The notes under the pieces are model-generated. The model was not told the origin of the DNA, searched no databases, and worked only from the letters and a program-made list of their open reading frames with translations. A stretch of DNA of 64,000 nucleotides from an uncultured Senegalimassilia sp. (GTDB lineage: Bacteria > Actinomycetota > Coriobacteriia > Coriobacteriales > Eggerthellaceae), in contig NZ_CAKTVU010000001.1 of assembly GCF_934630535.1 (NCBI RefSeq), positions 186,001-250,000 on the forward strand, read 5' to 3'. The position numbers and the translations under genes were made by a program. This document shows positions 16,367 through 24,898 of the stretch, in pieces. Position 1 is the stretch's first letter; every line of letters begins with the position of its first letter.

Positions 16367-17200
16367 ATGTTAAACGAAATATATCGCATGCTCGACCCGG
16401 TGGCGTTCGCTGTCGGGCCTTTCGTTGTGCGCTGGTACGGCATCGCCTATGTGGCGGGCTTCGTGTGCGCGGCGCTGGTGCTGTGGCGGGTGGCGAAGCG
16501 CTGGAAGGTGCGGGTGGATGCGGACAGCCTGCTCACCGTGGTGCTGTGCGCCATCATAGGTGTGATCTTGGGAGGACGCTTGGGCTACGTGCTCGTGTAC
16601 GGCGATGGCTACTATTTTTCCCATCCTGCCGAGATCTTGGCGTTCAACCATGGCGGCATGAGCTTTCACGGGGGCCTTATCGGCGCGTTGCTCTCGGGAA
16701 TCGTCGCGGCGCGCTTCACCGGCATCCCGTATCTCACGCTTGCCGATATGGGCTGCATTGCGGCCCCCATCGGCCTGTTCTTCGGCCGCTGCGCCAACTT
16801 CGTGAACGGCGAGCTGTGGGGCGCGCCCACCAGCTTGCCGTGGGGCGTGGTGTTCGGCGGCACGGCGGGCGCCATGCCGCGCCACCCCTCGCAGCTCTAC
16901 GAGGCCCTGCTCGAGGGCGTCGTGCTGTTCTGCGTGCTGTACGTTCTGTCGCGCAAGCAACCTCCGCGCCCGCAGGGGACTTTTTTGGGCGTGTTCCTTA
17001 TGGGCTATGGCTTGTTCCGCTTCCTCATCGAGTTCGTTCGCCAGCCCGATGCGCAAATCGGCTACCTATGGGGCGGATGGCTGACCATGGGCCAGGTCCT
17101 CAGCGTTCCGCTCATGGTGGCGGGGGCGTGCGCCCTTGTTTATGCCGTTCGCACCAAGAAACCGCAAAAAGGGCTTCCAGAAATGATACAAAAAGAGTAA
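16367..17200 (+). CDS. lgt: Prolipoprotein diacylglyceryl transferase
   Basis: Lgt attaches diacylglycerol to the lipobox cysteine of prelipoproteins in the membrane. The family signature GLFFGRCANFVNGELWG and the HPSQLYEA motif are intact, and seven hydrophobic helices are visible. I start at the ATG at 16367 (MLNEIYRMLDPVAF) because the GGAG at 16355-16358 fits it; an ATG at 16343 lies inside the leader hairpin. The 277-residue length is normal. At least two lipoproteins of this window (PstS and the Tat-type binding protein) would be its substrates. Confidence 0.95.
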   Translation: MLNEIYRMLDPVAFAVGPFVVRWYGIAYVAGFVCAALVLWRVAKRWKVRVDADSLLTVVLCAIIGVILGGRLGYVLVYGDGYYFSHPAEILAFNHGGMSFHGGLIGALLSGIVAARFTGIPYLTLADMGCIAAPIGLFFGRCANFVNGELWGAPTSLPWGVVFGGTAGAMPRHPSQLYEALLEGVVLFCVLYVLSRKQPPRPQGTFLGVFLMGYGLFRFLIEFVRQPDAQIGYLWGGWLTMGQVLSVPLMVAGACALVYAVRTKKPQKGLPEMIQKE

Positions 17201-17288
17201 CATATAAGACACGCTACAACCGTGCACCGGGAATGTAACGGGTCCGCAAACAACGGTCTGCAAGCCTTCCGTGCACGTAAGGCGTTTC

Positions 17289-17294
17289 TATACT
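17289..17294 (+). promoter_or_regulatory. -10 element of the superoxide reductase gene
   Basis: TATACT lies 53 bp before the ATG. The matching -35 region is poor, so this is a tentative promoter. Confidence 0.35.
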
Positions 17295-17347
17295 GGAAGC
17301 AACGGCGCCGCAGGGGTTGCCGTTGTAAACCTGAGAGGGGTTTTATC

Positions 17348-17728
17348 ATGGACGTCAAATTCTTCAAGTGCATGCATTGCGGCAACGTGGCCATCAAGGT
17401 GTTCGATCAGGGCGTGCCCATGTCCTGCTGCGGCGAGGCCATGGCCGAGCTTACGGCGAACAGCACCGACGGCGCGTTCGAGAAGCACGTGCCGCAGGTT
17501 GCGGTCGACGGCGCGAACGTGCGTGTGCAGGTGGGCGAGGTCGCCCATCCCATGACCGAGCCGCACTTCATCACCATGGTGGTGCTGGTCACGGAAAAGG
17601 GCTACCAGGTTGCCCCGCTCACGCCCGCCGACGCGCCCGAGGCAACCTTTACCGTCGTCGCCGGCGACGCGCCCGTGAAGGTTTACGAGTACTGCAACCT
17701 CCACGGCTTGTGGGTCAAGGAGATCTAG
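17348..17728 (+). CDS. dfx: Desulfoferrodoxin / superoxide reductase
   Basis: This protein reduces superoxide to peroxide without making oxygen, a defence of anaerobes. The 126-residue, two-centre form is visible. The N-terminal desulforedoxin centre has C8, C11, C27 and C28. The catalytic centre II has H47 (FEKHVP), H67 and H73 (AHPMTEPH), C116 and H119 (CNLHGLW). The start is the ATG at 17348 after GAGAGGGG. A 20-bp perfect hairpin directly follows the stop, so the gene is likely monocistronic. It fits with pyruvate:ferredoxin oxidoreductase as a marker of anaerobic life. Confidence 0.95.
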   Translation: MDVKFFKCMHCGNVAIKVFDQGVPMSCCGEAMAELTANSTDGAFEKHVPQVAVDGANVRVQVGEVAHPMTEPHFITMVVLVTEKGYQVAPLTPADAPEATFTVVAGDAPVKVYEYCNLHGLWVKEI

Positions 17729-18149
17729 GATCTAGGCAAAACGCACGAAGAGGGAAGGGCCCGCAGCGGTAAGGCTGCGGGCCCTTCCCTCTTCTTGGCG
17801 GGGTATGTTTGCGCGCTGGCATTCCGCCGTCCGCATCCTCTCCGTTGCCTGCGGCGACCGGCGCGTATCGCGCTATGCTCCCTAGCTTGGCGAAAGCCGT
17901 TGCGCTACGCCTGTGGCATTTCAGCGTTTTGGTCCTTGACACGGCAACGAGGCCCTTCCTGCACTTGAATCATCTATTGCGGTCTGGCAAAGCTGAATTC
18001 TGCACAGCTTCGCTCATCGGCGTCTGCTCGTTACGCAACGCCGCGCGGCCGCAAACACCCCTTTCTGCATAGGTAAAGACAAAAAGCGGCGCGCATTTGC
18101 CGTGCTGTGCTTTGCCGCGCGGAAAACCAAGGAAAAGGAAAGGAACACT
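17729..18149. other. 421-bp intergenic region upstream of pstS
   Basis: Apart from the terminator at 17748-17793 I see no gene. A lone TTGACA occurs at 17936-17941 without a good -10 at normal spacing, and no clear PHO-box direct repeats are visible. The pstS promoter must lie here but cannot be placed with confidence. Confidence 0.5.
17748..17793 (+). terminator. Strong terminator hairpin after superoxide reductase
   Basis: A perfect 20-bp stem (17748-17767 with 17774-17793, loop GGTAAG) begins AAGAGGGAAGGG on the left and ends CTTCCCTCTT on the right. Confidence 0.85.
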
Positions 18150-19118
18150 ATGAAGAACGAAACCAAGAAGCATCGCTTCCGCGCCGTGGCGGTTGCCGCG
18201 CTGGCGCTCACGCTGTGCTGCGGCCTGCTGGCGGGCTGCTCGTCGAACGGCTCCTCGCAAGCCGGCTCGGATAGCTCCGCAACCAAGCAGGCATCCGGCG
18301 ACTTCCAGTCCAACATCATGTTCTGCGGCTCCACCTCGCTGTATCCCATCATCTCCTCGCTGGCATCCTCGTATACCGACGAGTACGTGAAGTGGAACAA
18401 GGTGGATTCCAGCTTCCCGGAGAAGAACATCTCCATCTACGTGGCGCCGGGCGGCTCGGGCGTCGGCGTGAGCGCGCTTGAAGAGGGCACGTGCGACTTC
18501 GGCATGGTCGCCCGCACGCTGAAGGATTCCGAGAAGGAGGCCTTGGGCGATTACAAGGAGTACGAGGTTGCCAAGGATGCGCTGACCGTTTCCGTGAACG
18601 CCGAGAACCCCCTTGTGTCCACGATGGACGACATGTCCACCGACACCATCCGCAAGATCTTCGCCGGCGAGATCACCACGTGGGACCAGGTGGACGCCTC
18701 CCTGCCCGCTGAGCAGATCCAGGTGTACATCCGCGACCTGTCCGGCGGCGCCTACGAGGTGTTCCAGAAGTCCGTTATGGGCGACAGCAAAGTGACCGAC
18801 TCCGCCACGCAGTCCGCTTCCATGACCGAGCTTGCCACCAACATCGCCAACAACAAGTGGGCCATCGGCTATGCCGGCTTCGGCGCGTACAACAAGGCCA
18901 ACGCCAACGGTCAGAAGCTGGTCGCCATGAAGGTCGACGGCGTCGAGGCCACCGAGGACAACATCATCTCCGGCGACTACAAGACCCAGCGTCCGGTCAT
19001 GTTCGTGGGCGTGGGCGAGCCGAGCAGCTCCGAGCAGGCCTTCATCGACTACATCTTCTCCGATGCCGGTATCAAGGTCATCCGCTCCAACGGCTACATC
19101 CCGTCGTTCACCGCATAA
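18150..19118 (+). CDS. pstS: Phosphate ABC transporter substrate-binding lipoprotein PstS
   Basis: A 322-residue lipoprotein that captures inorganic phosphate outside the membrane. The signal peptide ends at the lipobox LLAGC (C about residue 31), followed by a Ser/Gly-rich linker. The binding fold shows the phosphate-contact pattern CGSTSLYPI, GGSGVGVSALEEGTCDFGM and RDLSGGAYEVFQ. AAAGGAAAGGAACAC supplies the ribosome site. The fused permease follows after 22 bp and pstB after that. Expression is expected under phosphate limitation, but no PHO box is recognised. Confidence 0.95.
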   Translation: MKNETKKHRFRAVAVAALALTLCCGLLAGCSSNGSSQAGSDSSATKQASGDFQSNIMFCGSTSLYPIISSLASSYTDEYVKWNKVDSSFPEKNISIYVAPGGSGVGVSALEEGTCDFGMVARTLKDSEKEALGDYKEYEVAKDALTVSVNAENPLVSTMDDMSTDTIRKIFAGEITTWDQVDASLPAEQIQVYIRDLSGGAYEVFQKSVMGDSKVTDSATQSASMTELATNIANNKWAIGYAGFGAYNKANANGQKLVAMKVDGVEATEDNIISGDYKTQRPVMFVGVGEPSSSEQAFIDYIFSDAGIKVIRSNGYIPSFTA

Positions 19119-19140
19119 CGAATCGCAGAGTTAGAAGAAC

Positions 19141-20910
19141 ATGCGATATGTTCCCTCGATCCGCCCGCACCGTGTGCGGGCGGATCGTTTGCAAACGATC
19201 TTGATAACGTTTCTGTGCGTTGCCTGCGCGGCGGCGTTGGCGTGGGTCGTGCTCACCGTGGCGGTGCAGGCGTGGCCCGTGGTCGGCGAAGTGGGCGTTG
19301 GGGCGTTTTTGCTCGGCAGCGATTGGATGCCCGTCGATTTTGGCGGGGGCGCGTCGTTCGGCATCGCGAACTGCATCGCCGCCACGCTGCTCACCTCGGC
19401 CGTTGCCCTTGCGATGGCGCTGTTCGTCGCCATCGGATGCGCCCTGTTCCTGTCGTGCTCGGCATCTGCGGCGCTGCGCGCCGTGTTATGCGGGGCCATC
19501 GATCTTTTGGCCGGCATCCCCTCGGTCGTGTACGGCTTCGTCGGGCTTGAGGTGCTGGTGCCCGCGTTCATAGGAGCGGGCGTGCCTTCGGGCAATTGCA
19601 TCCTGGCCGCAAGCATCGTGCTGGCCGTCATGGTGCTGCCGTATATGGTGTCCACCATGACCGAGTCGATGGTCGGCGTGCGCGAGCGCTATCTGGAGGC
19701 GTCGCTGGCGTTGGGCGTGAGCCGTTGGTGGGGCGTGTACGGCGTGGTCCTGCCGGTTTCGCTGCGGCTCATATGGCCGAGCGCCATGATGGCGTTCGCC
19801 CGTGCCATGGGCGAGACCATGGCCGTCATGATGGTGGCGGGCAACGCCAACCTGTTCCCTACGTTGTTGGGCAAGGGCGAGACCATCGCCTCGCTCATCG
19901 CGCTTGAGATGGGCACCGCGGCGGCCGGAAGCACGCATATGCACGCGTTGTTCGCTGCAGGGTTCGTGCTGCTCGCCATCGTTTTGGCTGTCGACCTCGC
20001 CTGCGTGTGGCTGCAGCGCGTCCTGACGCGCCGCGTCTCGCACACCGCGTTCGCAGGTTCGTGGGTGCTTGGCCGCGCCGGCGGTGCGGTGGTGCGCGTT
20101 TGGGCGCTTGCCGCAACGGCCGTCGTGGGCGGCGCCATCGCATTCCTGTTCGGCTACGTGTTCGTCCAGGGCGCAGGCTGCATTTCGTGGGAGTTCATCA
20201 CGCAAAGCCCGTCCGGCGCCGTGCTCGGCAGCGAAGGCGGCATCTTCCCGGCTATCGCGGGCAGCGCCTGGTTCACCGGGTGCGCGCTCGTCATCGCGGT
20301 CCCGTTGGCGGCAAGCGTTGCGGCGTGGCGCGTGTTCCTCTCGCGCCGCATGTGGGCGCAAAACCTCATGGGGCGCATCATGTCCGTGGCGGGCGGCGCG
20401 CCGTCCATCGTCATGGGCCTGTTCGCCTATGCCGTGCTGGTGCGCGATGCGGGTCTTGGCCGCTGCGTGCTGGCGGGCGGCGTGGCGCTTGCGCTCATGA
20501 TCATCCCCTTCATCGAGGTTCGCATGGAGAAGGCGTTTCGCGAGGTTCCCAGCAGCCTGCTCGGCGCCGCGTACGCGCTCGGCTGCTCGAAAACGTATGT
20601 GCTGCGCACGCTCGTCCTTCCGTATTGCCGCGGCGAGCTGTTGGGGGCGATCGTGCTCGGCGGGCTGTATGCGCTTGGCGCTGCGGCTCCGCTCATCTTC
20701 ACCGGCGGCGTTGCCTTCGCGCCCGTGCCGACGGGCATCGACCAGCCTGCCATGTCGCTGCCGCTCCATCTGTATCTCATGTTGGCGCAGGGGACCACCA
20801 TCCCGCAGGTGTACGCGACGGCGTTCGTGCTCATGGTGTTGGTGCTTGTCTGCAACGTGCTGGTTTCCGGTTACGCATATATAAGGAAAAGGCGGTGGAT
20901 GCGGTCGTGA
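19141..20910 (+). CDS. Fused phosphate ABC transporter permease PstC-PstA
   Basis: A 589-residue polytopic protein that joins the two phosphate permeases, which are normally separate. The first half (about 1-295) is PstC-like with IDLLAGIPSVVYGFVGLEVL and the coupling loop EASLALGVSRWWGVYGVVLP. The second half (about 315-589) is PstA-like with SVAGGAPSIVMGLFAYAV and the loop GAAYALGCSKTYVLRTLVLP. Each half carries its own EAA-type loop for contact with PstB. No stop codon or frameshift is seen between the halves. It lies 22 bp after pstS and its TGA overlaps the pstB start (GTGA). Confidence 0.92.
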   Translation: MRYVPSIRPHRVRADRLQTILITFLCVACAAALAWVVLTVAVQAWPVVGEVGVGAFLLGSDWMPVDFGGGASFGIANCIAATLLTSAVALAMALFVAIGCALFLSCSASAALRAVLCGAIDLLAGIPSVVYGFVGLEVLVPAFIGAGVPSGNCILAASIVLAVMVLPYMVSTMTESMVGVRERYLEASLALGVSRWWGVYGVVLPVSLRLIWPSAMMAFARAMGETMAVMMVAGNANLFPTLLGKGETIASLIALEMGTAAAGSTHMHALFAAGFVLLAIVLAVDLACVWLQRVLTRRVSHTAFAGSWVLGRAGGAVVRVWALAATAVVGGAIAFLFGYVFVQGAGCISWEFITQSPSGAVLGSEGGIFPAIAGSAWFTGCALVIAVPLAASVAAWRVFLSRRMWAQNLMGRIMSVAGGAPSIVMGLFAYAVLVRDAGLGRCVLAGGVALALMIIPFIEVRMEKAFREVPSSLLGAAYALGCSKTYVLRTLVLPYCRGELLGAIVLGGLYALGAAAPLIFTGGVAFAPVPTGIDQPAMSLPLHLYLMLAQGTTIPQVYATAFVLMVLVLVCNVLVSGYAYIRKRRWMRS

Positions 20911-21662
20911 GCGACGAGAACATCCTTGAAGTGCGCGGTTTGAGCGCATGGTACGGGAAACGTCAGGTTTTGCGCGATGTGGACCTGGATGCCTCGATAG
21001 GTCGGGTAACCGCCATCATCGGCCCATCGGGTTGCGGGAAGTCCACGTTGCTGTCGTGCCTGAACCGCACGCTCGAGCTTGTCCCGAAGACGCGCTGGGC
21101 GGGGGAGGTGAAGCTGTCCGGCCAGGATACGGCCGCGCTCGACGCCGACGCCGTGCGCTCGCGCGTGGGCATGGTCATGCAGAAGCCTACGCCGTTCCCG
21201 TTCTCGGTGGAGCGCAACATCACGTACGCCCTGCGGTACCGGGGTATCCGCAAGCGCAGCGAGCTTTCGCGCATCGTTCGCGAGCAGCTTTCCGTCGTCG
21301 GCCTGCTCGACGAGCTGGAAGGCGACGTCTCACGCAGCGCCTTGGAGCTTTCGGGCGGGCAGCAGCAGCGTTTGTGCATCGCGCGCGCCCTGGCCACGAA
21401 CCCGGCGGTGCTGCTTCTTGACGAACCGTGCTCGGCGCTCGATGTGGCAAGCAGCGCCCAGGTCGAGGAGGTGCTTACCCGCGTGAGCGCTCAAACGGCG
21501 GTTGTGGTGGTCACGCACAATCTGGTGCAGGCGCGCCGCATCGCCGATAGCGTCGTGTGCCTGCAGCAAGGCGAGGTGGCATGGTGCGGCAGCGCCCGCG
21601 ACCTGTTCGAGAGCCATCGGGAATCCGTGCTCGGGCCTTTGTATGGCGGGGAGCTGCTGTAG
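20907..21662 (+). CDS. pstB: Phosphate ABC transporter ATP-binding protein PstB
   Basis: The ATPase of the phosphate importer. Walker A GPSGCGKSTLL, Q-loop MQKPTPFPFSV, signature LSGGQQQRLCIARAL, Walker B LLLDEPCSALD and H-loop VVTHN are intact. PstB family markers such as CLNR after Walker A and QKPTPFP are present. I take the GTG at 20907, which overlaps the permease stop as GTGA, giving 251 residues; a GTG at 20895 is the alternative. No phoU follows, which is unusual for pst operons. Confidence 0.94.
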   Translation: MSDENILEVRGLSAWYGKRQVLRDVDLDASIGRVTAIIGPSGCGKSTLLSCLNRTLELVPKTRWAGEVKLSGQDTAALDADAVRSRVGMVMQKPTPFPFSVERNITYALRYRGIRKRSELSRIVREQLSVVGLLDELEGDVSRSALELSGGQQQRLCIARALATNPAVLLLDEPCSALDVASSAQVEEVLTRVSAQTAVVVVTHNLVQARRIADSVVCLQQGEVAWCGSARDLFESHRESVLGPLYGGELL

Positions 21663-21833
21663 CTTACGGCGTTTTGGGCGATGCAACGTTCGCATGATGC
21701 TCGCTGCCTTTCCGCTGGAATCTTGCAGTGAGTCTAGCGCAAAAGTGGGGTTTTCCGATTGCCGAGGAATCGCAGCCGTTTAGCGGTATAGTTTTCGTAT
21801 TTACGAGACGAAACGCAACGGTAAGGTGACTGC

Positions 21834-23324
21834 ATGGCAAAGCGAACGAAGATCGTGTGCACCTTGGGCCCGTCGGTCGATAACGAATCGACGCTCAAGG
21901 GTCTCATCAACGCGGGCATGGACATAGCGCGCTTCAATTTCTCGCATGGGACCCATGATGAGCAGCGCGCTCGAATGGACCGCTTGCGCAAGGTGCGGCG
22001 GGAGATGGACAGCCCCTGCGCCATCCTTTTGGATACGAAGGGCCCCGAGATCCGCACGGGTCTGCTGTCCGGGCACGAACCTGTGCAGCTGATGGCCGGC
22101 AACTCGTTCACGTTCACCGAGGCCGACGTCGAGGGCACCGACCGCGTGGCGTCGCACACCTGCAAGGGCCTGTGGCGCTCGGTGGCTCCGGGCACGGTCA
22201 TCTTGGTGGATGACGGTTTGATCGAGCTTGCCGTCGACGGCGTCGAGGGCACCGACATCCATTGCACCGTCCAGAACTCCGGCGTCTTAGGCGAGCGCAA
22301 GTCCATGAACCTCCCCGGAACCTCGGTGCCGTTGCCGGTTATGACCGATCAAGACCGCGCCGACCTGCTCTTCGGCATCGAGCAGCAGGTCGATTTCGTG
22401 GCGGCATCGTTTATCCGCGATGCCGCGGGCGTGCGCGAGATGCGGGCGTTCCTCGACGAGCACGGCGGATCCGACATCATGTTCATCTCCAAGATCGAAT
22501 GCCACGAGGCTGTTGAGAACATCAACCAGATCATCGAGGCCTCCGACGGCATCATGATCGCGCGCGGCGATCTGGGCGTGGAAGTGCCCGCGCACAAGGT
22601 CCCCCATATCCAGAAGGAGATCATCCGCGCGTGCAACCGCGCGTCCAAGCCGGTTATCACGGCAACCCAGATGCTCGACTCCATGATCCGCAACCCGCGT
22701 CCCACCCGTGCCGAGGTGGGGGATGTGGCCAACGCCATCTACGACGGCACCGATGCCGTCATGTTGTCGGGCGAGACGGCATGCGGGCGCTATCCGGTGC
22801 CTGCCGTGCAGATGATGTCGCGCATCGCCGAGGCCAGCGAGCCGTATCTGTTCGATGAGCGCTTCCCCGACCGCACGCGCGTGCGCGCCCGCGTGGCGCT
22901 TGCCGTGGGCATCGCCGCCGTGCAAACCGCCGAGAACATCAACGCATCATGCATCGTGGCGCCCACCATCTCCGGTTATACCGCGCGCCTGGTTTCGAAC
23001 CTCCGCCCGCGCGTTCCCATCTATGCGGTGACGCCCTTCGAACGCGTCATGCGCCAGCAGCAGATCCATTGGGGAGTCACGCCCATGCTCGCCGACGTGC
23101 AAGGCGATATGCAGCACGTCGTGGACAGCGCCCGCAACGCCGTGGTGGCGCGCGGGTGCGTCCGGCCGGGCGATGTGGCCGTGTTTACGGCGGGCGATCG
23201 TTCCACCAGCCCCATCGTCTCGTCGGGCGTCGATGGCTCGCCGGACAAGGTGGCGGCCACCAACGTCATGTACGTGGTGCAGATCCGCGGCAAGGGCGAA
23301 CAAGACGCGGAAGGGGATTGCTGA
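21834..23324 (+). CDS. pyk: Pyruvate kinase
   Basis: Converts phosphoenolpyruvate and ADP to pyruvate and ATP. The 496-residue protein begins RTKIVCTLGPSVDNESTLKGLINAGMD and has ILLDTKGPEIRTG, the catalytic-lysine motif MFISKIE, ARGDLGVE and KPVITATQMLDSMI...TRAEVGDVANAI, followed by a regulatory C-terminal domain. TATAGT at 21787-21792 may be its -10. Its stop overlaps the rhaB start by one base (TGATG), so pyruvate kinase appears to be the first gene of the rhamnose operon. No extra C-terminal PEP-utilising domain is present. Confidence 0.97.
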   Translation: MAKRTKIVCTLGPSVDNESTLKGLINAGMDIARFNFSHGTHDEQRARMDRLRKVRREMDSPCAILLDTKGPEIRTGLLSGHEPVQLMAGNSFTFTEADVEGTDRVASHTCKGLWRSVAPGTVILVDDGLIELAVDGVEGTDIHCTVQNSGVLGERKSMNLPGTSVPLPVMTDQDRADLLFGIEQQVDFVAASFIRDAAGVREMRAFLDEHGGSDIMFISKIECHEAVENINQIIEASDGIMIARGDLGVEVPAHKVPHIQKEIIRACNRASKPVITATQMLDSMIRNPRPTRAEVGDVANAIYDGTDAVMLSGETACGRYPVPAVQMMSRIAEASEPYLFDERFPDRTRVRARVALAVGIAAVQTAENINASCIVAPTISGYTARLVSNLRPRVPIYAVTPFERVMRQQQIHWGVTPMLADVQGDMQHVVDSARNAVVARGCVRPGDVAVFTAGDRSTSPIVSSGVDGSPDKVAATNVMYVVQIRGKGEQDAEGDC

Positions 23325-24796
23325 TGGCTAGGCGCTACTACCTCGCAATCGACATCGGGGCCTCAAGCGGACGCCATGTCCTGGGAAGCGTCGTCGACGG
23401 AAAGATCGAGCTCGAGGAGGTGCACCGCTTCGATAACGTGCAGGTGCGCCGCCGTGGGCACGATTGCTGGGACATCGACATGATCTGGGAGAACATCCTG
23501 ATCGGCCTGGAGAAATGCTGCGAAGCCGGCAAGATCCCCGAAACGATCGGCATCGATACCTGGGGCGTGGATTTCGTCTTGGTCGACGCGCAGGGTCGAC
23601 GCGTCGGCGACGCGGTGGCGTATCGCGATGCCCGCACGAACGACGTCGCTGCCGACGTGGACGCGGGCATCGGGCTAGAGAACCTGTACCGTGCCACGGG
23701 CATCCAGCGCCAAACGTTCAACACGGTCTACCAGCTGGCGGCGTTGGTCGCCGAGCATCCCGACGAGCTTGAGGCGGCAGACCGCTTCCTTATGGTGCCC
23801 GAATACCTGAACTACCTGCTCACGGGCAACATGGTCAACGAATACACCAACGCCACCACCACGAACCTCGTCAACGCCCGCACGTGCACCTGGGATGCCG
23901 CCGCGCTCGAGGCGGCCGGCGCCCCGGCGCGCCTGTTCGGCGACATCGCCATGCCCGGCACGGTGGTGGGCGGGCTCACGCCCGAGGTGCAGCAGCGCGT
24001 GGGCTTCGACGCCCAGGTTATGCTGCCCGCCACGCACGACACGGGCTCGGCGTTTCTGGCGGTGCCCGCGCGCGATGCGCAGGCGGTCTACCTCTCAAGC
24101 GGCACGTGGAGCCTGCTCGGTGTTGAGCACGAGGGCCCCATCACCTCCGATGCCAGCAGGTATCAGAACTTCACGAACGAGGGCGGCTACTTGAAGCGTT
24201 TCCGCTTCCTGAAGAACATCATGGGCCTGTGGATGATCCAATCCATCCGCCGCGAGCTCAACGGCGTCAGCTACGTCGCCGGCAAGGGCGCCGAGCTCAA
24301 GCGCGCCGCGAAAGAGGTCGGCTTCGGCGAGCTGGCGGATGCCGCGCGCGCCGAGCAGCAGCTGCATCCCGACGCCCTCGTCCCGCACGTCAACGTCAAC
24401 GACGACCGCTTCCTGGCTCCCGCGTCCATGATCGAGGAGATCAAGACCGCCTGCTGCGAGACGGGCCAGCCCGTTCCCGACACCGTCGGCGAGCTGATGC
24501 GCTGCGTGTACGAGAGCTTGACGGGCTGTTACGCCGATTCCATCAACGAGCTGTCGGCGCTGACCGGCCGCACGTACACCTCCATCAACATCGTCGGCGG
24601 CGGATGCCAGGACACCTTCCTCAATGAGCTGACGGCCCGTGCATGCGGCATCCCCGTGTTCGCCGGCCCCATCGAGGGCACCAGCCTGGGAAACCTCATG
24701 GTGCAGATGATCGGCAACGGCGTCTTCGCCGACCTCGACGAGGCGCGAGAGGCCATCCGCCGATCGTTCGACGTGGTGGAATATCAGCCCGAATAA
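23324..24796 (+). CDS. rhaB: Rhamnulokinase
   Basis: Phosphorylates L-rhamnulose to rhamnulose-1-phosphate. The FGGY-kinase fold is clear: phosphate-1 loop AIDIGASSGRH, IGIDTWGVDFVLVD, LPATHDTGSAFLAVP, YLSSGTWSLLGVE, and the ATP-binding NIVGGGCQDTFLNELTA. The specific DTWGVDFVL, GTWSLLG and GGGCQ wording matches RhaB rather than xylulo- or glycerol kinases. The 490-residue length is normal. It overlaps pyk by one base, and a 15-bp hairpin separates it from rhaA. Confidence 0.96.
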   Translation: MARRYYLAIDIGASSGRHVLGSVVDGKIELEEVHRFDNVQVRRRGHDCWDIDMIWENILIGLEKCCEAGKIPETIGIDTWGVDFVLVDAQGRRVGDAVAYRDARTNDVAADVDAGIGLENLYRATGIQRQTFNTVYQLAALVAEHPDELEAADRFLMVPEYLNYLLTGNMVNEYTNATTTNLVNARTCTWDAAALEAAGAPARLFGDIAMPGTVVGGLTPEVQQRVGFDAQVMLPATHDTGSAFLAVPARDAQAVYLSSGTWSLLGVEHEGPITSDASRYQNFTNEGGYLKRFRFLKNIMGLWMIQSIRRELNGVSYVAGKGAELKRAAKEVGFGELADAARAEQQLHPDALVPHVNVNDDRFLAPASMIEEIKTACCETGQPVPDTVGELMRCVYESLTGCYADSINELSALTGRTYTSINIVGGGCQDTFLNELTARACGIPVFAGPIEGTSLGNLMVQMIGNGVFADLDEAREAIRRSFDVVEYQPE

Positions 24797-24798
24797 CC

Positions 24799-24838
24799 CG
24801 TACGCGCAGGGCCGCCGCGCGTCGGCCCTGCGCGTACG
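24799..24838 (+). terminator. Hairpin between rhaB and rhaA
   Basis: A perfect 15-bp stem (24799-24813 with 24824-24838, CGTACGCGCAGGGCC) with a 10-base loop and no T-run. It may be an mRNA-stability or partial-termination element inside the operon. Confidence 0.6.
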
Positions 24839-24898
24839 AATCGGTTCACCGCCGCATCGCGGCTTGAACATATCCATTCATCCAAGATAGGAGCGCAT

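Noticed and set aside
17880..18149. PHO box or riboswitch upstream of pstS
   Set aside because: No repeated PHO-box-like direct repeats or conserved riboswitch core can be seen; only a lone TTGACA at 17936.
20007..20906. Upstream in-frame extension of pstB
   Set aside because: It overlaps the PstA half of the fused permease and reads as basic low-complexity sequence; the pstB start at the GTGA overlap is far more plausible.
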